From the NCBI GenBank assembly GCA_963716085.1, contig OY970288.1:4836001-4900000 (forward strand): 64,000 bases of DNA. The letters are read 5' to 3'. Below the pieces are notes generated by a model. It was not told the DNA's origin and searched no databases. It worked only from the letters and a program-made list of their open reading frames with translations. Position 1 is the stretch's first letter. The number at the start of each line of letters is the position of its first letter. Positions 60,498 to 64,000 of this stretch are shown piece by piece. Origin of the DNA: Persicitalea sp963716085 (lineage in GTDB: Bacteria > Bacteroidota > Bacteroidia > Cytophagales > Spirosomataceae). Made by a program: the position numbers and the translations under genes.

Positions 60498-61280
60498 ATG
60501 GACGTAATCCAAGACTACCTTACCAAATGCCGCTCGATCGCCGACACCGTCGAAAGCCAGAAGGCAGAAATCCAAACGGCTGCCCGCTGGTTTGCCGACA
60601 GCATCCTGGCGGGCCGCATGGTGCACGTATTTGGCAGCGGACACAGCCGGATCATGGTAGAGGAAATGTGGCCGCGCTACGGCTCATTTCCCGGCTTCAA
60701 CCCCATCGTGGAGCTTTCGCTGACCTTCCATAATCTGGTCGTGGGGGCCAACGGACAGCGGCAGGCCATGTTCTTGGAAAATGTACCCGGTCTGGCCGAC
60801 CGCATTCTGCGTAATTTTGACTTATCGGAGAAGGATTGCGCCCTGGTCATTTCTTCGAGCGGCTGCAACGTCGTTCCCATCGAAATGGCGGAGATGTTCC
60901 AGAAAAGCGGCGTAAAAGTCGTAGCTTTGATCACCCAGGAGCATTCGGCCCGAAGCACATCCAAGCGCGCCGATGGCCAAAAGCTAAGCGACTTTGCCGA
61001 CCTGATTCTCGACACGGGCGCGCCCGTCGGCGATGCGATGGTTAGGGTGCCCAACCTGGAAACGCCCGTCGCGCCCGGCAGCACCATCGGCGGGGCAATG
61101 CTCGTCAACTGCATCAAGGCCGAGGTAGCGCGCCTGCTTACCGAAGCCGGGCAGCCGCCCAAAGTCCTTAGCGCGGGCGTGGTCGTCGGCGCAGAAAAAG
61201 CGGTCGAACTCTTCGAAGCCGCTTACGACGAACACGCGCATCGTTTGGCTAAGCTCTACGAAAACGTGGGGAACAAATAG
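60498..61280 (+). CDS. SIS-domain phosphosugar-binding protein
   Basis: This 260-residue protein of the UPF0309-like SIS group, with HVFGSGHSRIMVEEMWPRYG as the Ser/Thr phosphate loop near 40-59 and VISSSGCNVVPIEM as the second, binds or isomerises phosphosugars. A C-terminal helix (AYDEHAHRLAKLYEN) is typical. Substrate is unknown; wall-sugar or amino-sugar metabolism is plausible beside anmK. The YhcG-type gene follows at 30 bp on the same strand. Confidence 0.88.
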   Translation: MDVIQDYLTKCRSIADTVESQKAEIQTAARWFADSILAGRMVHVFGSGHSRIMVEEMWPRYGSFPGFNPIVELSLTFHNLVVGANGQRQAMFLENVPGLADRILRNFDLSEKDCALVISSSGCNVVPIEMAEMFQKSGVKVVALITQEHSARSTSKRADGQKLSDFADLILDTGAPVGDAMVRVPNLETPVAPGSTIGGAMLVNCIKAEVARLLTEAGQPPKVLSAGVVVGAEKAVELFEAAYDEHAHRLAKLYENVGNK

Positions 61281-61310
61281 GTACATTGCCGAAATATCGC
61301 CCAGCCTGTT

Positions 61311-62324
61311 ATGAGTCAAGATCCAACCTTCTCCCCGCTTTACACCCGAATTGCCGACCTGCTGCAATCCGCGCGGCAAAACGTGGTGCGGGCCGTCAAT
61401 CAGACGATGGTGTACACCTATTTCGAGATAGGGCGCGTGATCGTGGAGGACGAGCAGGACGGACACGAGCGGGCCGAGTATGGAAAGCAGGTTTTGAAAG
61501 GGCTGTCTGAAAAACTTTCGGCAGAATTCGGGAGAGGATTCTCAGTACAAAACCTAGAAAATATGCGTAAGTTCTACATTTTGTACACCTCGCCAAAATC
61601 CCAATCACTGATTAGGATTTCTGAAAATACCAACTCAGTGTTAAGTTGGACGCATTATTTAGTCTTGATTCGTATCGAAAAGGCGGAGGAGCGAAGTTTC
61701 TATGAAATAGAAGCCCTAGCCAATAATTGGAGTGTGCGTGAACTCAAACGCCAATTCGACAGCGCACTGTACGAGCGACTGGCCCTCAGTCGCGACAAAG
61801 AAGGCGTCAAACGCCTGGCGGAGAAAGGCCAGACGATCGAGAAGGCCACAGACATCCTCAAAGACCCTTATATTCTGGAATTTCTGGATTTGGCTGATTC
61901 AGCACATTATTCCGAGAACGGCTTGGAAACCGCGCTGATCGACAAGCTGGAACACTTCATGCTGGAACTGGGCAAGGGCTTCACTTTTGCCGGGCGACAG
62001 GTGCGGCTTACATTCGACGAAAAGCACTTTAAGGTCGATCTGGTTTTTTACAATCGCCTGTTGAAATGCTTTGTACTGATTGATTTGAAGATGGGAGAAC
62101 TTACGCATCAGGATATTGGCCAGATGCTAATGTATGTCAACTACCACGACCGCTACGTGAAGCTTCCAGAAGAAAACAAAACTATCGGTATTATTCTTTG
62201 CAAAGATAAAAACGAATCTCTGGTAGAGATTACCCTGCCCGAGACCAACGATCAAATTTACGCAAGTCGCTACCTAACCATCCTGCCCGACAAGCAGACA
62301 TTCATCAAACTGCTCGATGAATGA
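61311..62324 (+). CDS. YhcG/DUF1016 PD-(D/E)XK nuclease-like protein
   Basis: This 337-residue protein has an N-terminal DUF1016 helical domain (YTYFEIGRVIVEDEQ, FGRGFSVQNLENMRKFY, LSWTHYLVLIRIE) and a C-terminal nuclease fold (VDLVFYNRLLKCFVLIDLKMG, with the D and D-x-K of the PD-(D/E)XK core). YhcG relatives occur across bacteria, often on mobile DNA, and role is unsettled. It is complete here, and lies in the accessory-like right end near VapBC. Confidence 0.9.
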   Translation: MSQDPTFSPLYTRIADLLQSARQNVVRAVNQTMVYTYFEIGRVIVEDEQDGHERAEYGKQVLKGLSEKLSAEFGRGFSVQNLENMRKFYILYTSPKSQSLIRISENTNSVLSWTHYLVLIRIEKAEERSFYEIEALANNWSVRELKRQFDSALYERLALSRDKEGVKRLAEKGQTIEKATDILKDPYILEFLDLADSAHYSENGLETALIDKLEHFMLELGKGFTFAGRQVRLTFDEKHFKVDLVFYNRLLKCFVLIDLKMGELTHQDIGQMLMYVNYHDRYVKLPEENKTIGIILCKDKNESLVEITLPETNDQIYASRYLTILPDKQTFIKLLDE

Positions 62325-62370
62325 GCAAGACCATCGAAAAAAACCAAAAACCACTCCTTTTAAAAGTAAC

Positions 62371-62405
62371 CCTAAACTCTAAACTAAACGTTAAACTCTA
62401 AACAA
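62371..62405. repeat. CTAAACT-word array
   Basis: CCCTAAACTCTAAACTAAAC and GTTAAACTCTAAAC reiterate a seven-base word immediately before the MetE-like start. Confidence 0.6.
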
Positions 62406-62409
62406 TAAA

Positions 62410-63438
62410 ATGCAACCCGTACCCATCAAAACTACCGTTGTAGGTTCCCTTCCATTCCCCGGCTGGCTCGAATTCGCCAGCATGAACCTCGACCAACTAG
62501 GCCCCGCCGACTTGAATGAAATGATCGACGACGCCGTCATCGCCGCCATCCACGACCAGGTAGACGCCGGGCTGGACGTCATCACCGATGGCGAACAAAC
62601 GCGCCTGGACTTCAACTTGTCGTTCTACGGCTTCATCAAAGGCATCGAGAACGACGCCTCCGAGACCCGCAAGTATGGTCCGCCTGCCCACGATCAGCGC
62701 GGCAAAAACAGCATCGTGGCCCCGCTCACGGCCCCCGACGGCCTGGGCGTGGTAGAGGAATACAAACGCTTGAAGCGGCTGGCCCCAGTTGGGCAGGGGC
62801 TGAAAATGTCCATTCCCGGCCCTTACACGCTCGCCGGACGGCTCAATCCGGGTGGTTTTTACAAAGACCGTTGGGAAATTACGGAGGCGATTTTGCCGCT
62901 CGTGAACAAAGAAATTGCCGACTTAGTCGCGCTGGGTTGCCCGGAAATTTGCGTGGATGAGCCTTCGATGAGCTGCTACGCCTACCGTGAAGACACAAAG
63001 CGCTTTGTGGATATTTTCAACCGCACCGTCGCGCCCGGCGTGGGCAAAACGCGGCTGTCGATGCACCTGTGCTTTGGCAACTACAAAGGCCGCTCGGTGG
63101 GCAAAAAGACCATTGCGCCCATGCTGCCCGATTTCATGGACATGACCGTGGACGAACTACACTCCGAAATGACGATCCTGAATTTTGCCGAGGTGAACCT
63201 GCTGGAACGCTTCGCCGAAAAATTCGACGTAGCCGTAGGCGTCATCGACGTGAAGAGCTACTACATCGAAACCGCCGAGGATGTGGCCGAGCGTATCCGC
63301 AAGATTCTACCCTACGTCCCCGCCGAAAAACTGGCAGTGGCCCCCGATTGCGGTCTGAGCCAAACGGCCCGCTGGGCTACGAAGCTAAAATTGAAGGCGA
63401 TGTGCGATGGCGCGAAGCTGATGCGGGGAGAGATTTGA
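62410..63438 (+). CDS. short cobalamin-independent methionine synthase-like protein
   Basis: This 342-residue protein matches the C-terminal catalytic half of MetE only; the N-terminal half (another barrel) is absent. Zinc and homocysteine residues are seen as RLSMHLCFGNYKG (His-x-Cys) and VAPDCGLSQTARW (Cys), with the folate-side KTTVVGSLPFP opening. Short MetE forms are known and may use other methyl donors, so the donor here is uncertain. Full-length MetE is about 750 residues. Confidence 0.87.
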   Translation: MQPVPIKTTVVGSLPFPGWLEFASMNLDQLGPADLNEMIDDAVIAAIHDQVDAGLDVITDGEQTRLDFNLSFYGFIKGIENDASETRKYGPPAHDQRGKNSIVAPLTAPDGLGVVEEYKRLKRLAPVGQGLKMSIPGPYTLAGRLNPGGFYKDRWEITEAILPLVNKEIADLVALGCPEICVDEPSMSCYAYREDTKRFVDIFNRTVAPGVGKTRLSMHLCFGNYKGRSVGKKTIAPMLPDFMDMTVDELHSEMTILNFAEVNLLERFAEKFDVAVGVIDVKSYYIETAEDVAERIRKILPYVPAEKLAVAPDCGLSQTARWATKLKLKAMCDGAKLMRGEI

Positions 63439-63469
63439 TTAAAAAAACGTACTTTTAGGAAAAAAAGAG

Positions 63470-63706
63470 ATGGAATTTGAACCAGTAGAAATACAAGAAA
63501 GTGCGGGGTTTCAATCGATCAAGATTCCGAAGAATCTCAAAATCGAGGACAGCAAGGTTTATCTCAAGAAAGTAGGAAACGCTTTGTTCGTCATACCTTT
63601 TCATAACCCTTGGCAGAGCCTAATCGACAGCGTCGATGAGTTCACTCAGGATTTTATGGAGGACAGGGAGCAGCCCAGTGAACAAACGCGAGAAAAGTTT
63701 GACTGA
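63470..63706 (+). CDS. vapB: VapB-like antitoxin
   Basis: This 78-residue protein has a SpoVT/AbrB-like N-terminus (FQSIKIPKNLKIEDSKVYLKK) and an acidic C-terminal tail (QSLIDSVDEFTQDF) that would mask the toxin. Its stop overlaps the next ATG by one base, as in vapBC operons. It binds DNA at its own promoter and neutralises VapC. Confidence 0.8.
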   Translation: MEFEPVEIQESAGFQSIKIPKNLKIEDSKVYLKKVGNALFVIPFHNPWQSLIDSVDEFTQDFMEDREQPSEQTREKFD

Positions 63707-64000
63707 TGAAGTATATTCTGGATACTAACATCTGTATTTACATCATCAAAAAGAAACCATTGAGTGTGTTTGGAAAGTTTCGAGAGCTACCCCTTGGTAG
63801 CGCTGGAATTTCATCAATCACTTTGGCTGAGTTGATATTTGGTGTGAGAAAAAGCGCCCAACCTGAGAAAAATCAACTGGCTCTAAATCAGTTTCTGATT
63901 CCCCTTGACGTAATTGATTTCGATTCGTCCGCCGCTGTGGAATACGGCCAAATCAGAGCAATTTTGGAAAAAAATGGAACACCTATTGGATCGATGGATA
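63706..64000 (+). CDS. vapC: VapC-like PIN-domain toxin, cut by window end
   Basis: The first 98 residues of a PIN-domain ribonuclease are present: MKYILDTNICIYIIKKKPLS has the first metal Asp, SSITLAELIFGVRKSAQPEK has the second acidic site, and VIDFDSSAAVEYGQIRA the third. It belongs with the antitoxin upstream, overlapping it by one base (TGATG). The C-terminus runs off the window. VapC cleaves tRNA or rRNA when free of VapB. Confidence 0.85.
   Translation, partial: MKYILDTNICIYIIKKKPLSVFGKFRELPLGSAGISSITLAELIFGVRKSAQPEKNQLALNQFLIPLDVIDFDSSAAVEYGQIRAILEKNGTPIGSMD

Overview
The window reads as chromosomal DNA from a mid/high-GC Bacteroidota, most likely a Cytophagales member of the Spirosoma/Dyadobacter type. 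Supporting this are a DUF4293 membrane protein, RicT with a Cys-rich N-terminus, the NIPSNAP / DUF1080-PA14 / propeller-plastocyanin gene set, paired Tat-exported ferritin-like proteins, SusC-style carboxypeptidase-regulatory domains, lipoproteins with a Cys-rich lipobox followed by Lys/Asp, and promoters resembling TTTG-N19-TAnnTTTG rather than sigma70 boxes. I see no rRNA, tRNA, CRISPR array, prophage or replication origin.

Layout. 1-2150 is a damaged, mobile-element-rich edge: the 3' part of an asparagine-synthase-like gene, the tail of another gene, a mirrored six-hairpin repeat block, and an IS982-type element with extra copies of its termini. 2150-11776 holds an ion channel overlapping a YetF-like membrane protein, an M13 peptidase, a lipid kinase, three tandem lipocalin-like lipoproteins, meaB and an amino-acid permease. 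11785-19267 is a minus-strand run: recQ, purD, ricT, (terminator), anmK, lhgO. 19394-22058 holds kdsD, then a two-gene toxin-antitoxin-like cassette bracketed by a degenerate second copy of the kdsD 3' end, then a Uma2 nuclease. 22155-29360 holds rimO, DUF4293, a DUF4143 ATPase with a palindrome-wrapped promoter, tyrS and two ferritin-like genes. 29460-34065 is a three-gene secreted operon (NIPSNAP, PA14/DUF1080, propeller-cupredoxin). 34469-43257 is mostly single genes: ACP, MaoC hotdog, PAP2, lytic transglycosylase, M23 peptidase, POT transporter, lrp, fucose synthase, yjbQ. An IS4-family element (43366-44493) sits inside a TTAACCG array. 44531-48343 holds an Ig-like repeat protein, comB and gcvT. 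49219-57666 contains a sugar epimerase, the mrdA-rodA elongation pair plus a kinase-like gene, an SMP-30 lactonase and an Na+/H+ antiporter. 57802-64000 contains an M1 aminopeptidase, a SIS protein, a YhcG-type nuclease, a short MetE and a VapBC module cut by the window end.

Most of the window is housekeeping and periplasmic function: cell-wall growth (mrdA/rodA) and turnover (transglycosylase, M23, anmK), peptide catabolism (M13, M1, POT, permease), one-carbon metabolism (gcvT, short MetE) and sugar oxidation in the periplasm. The most unusual material is small and intergenic. The main items are the gene-end-duplicating TA-like cassette at 20384-21493, the mirrored hairpin block at 784-992, a dispersed GTAGGGGCGAAC inverted-repeat family, and a recurring class of spacer built from reiterated 7-10 bp words that often fold back on themselves.
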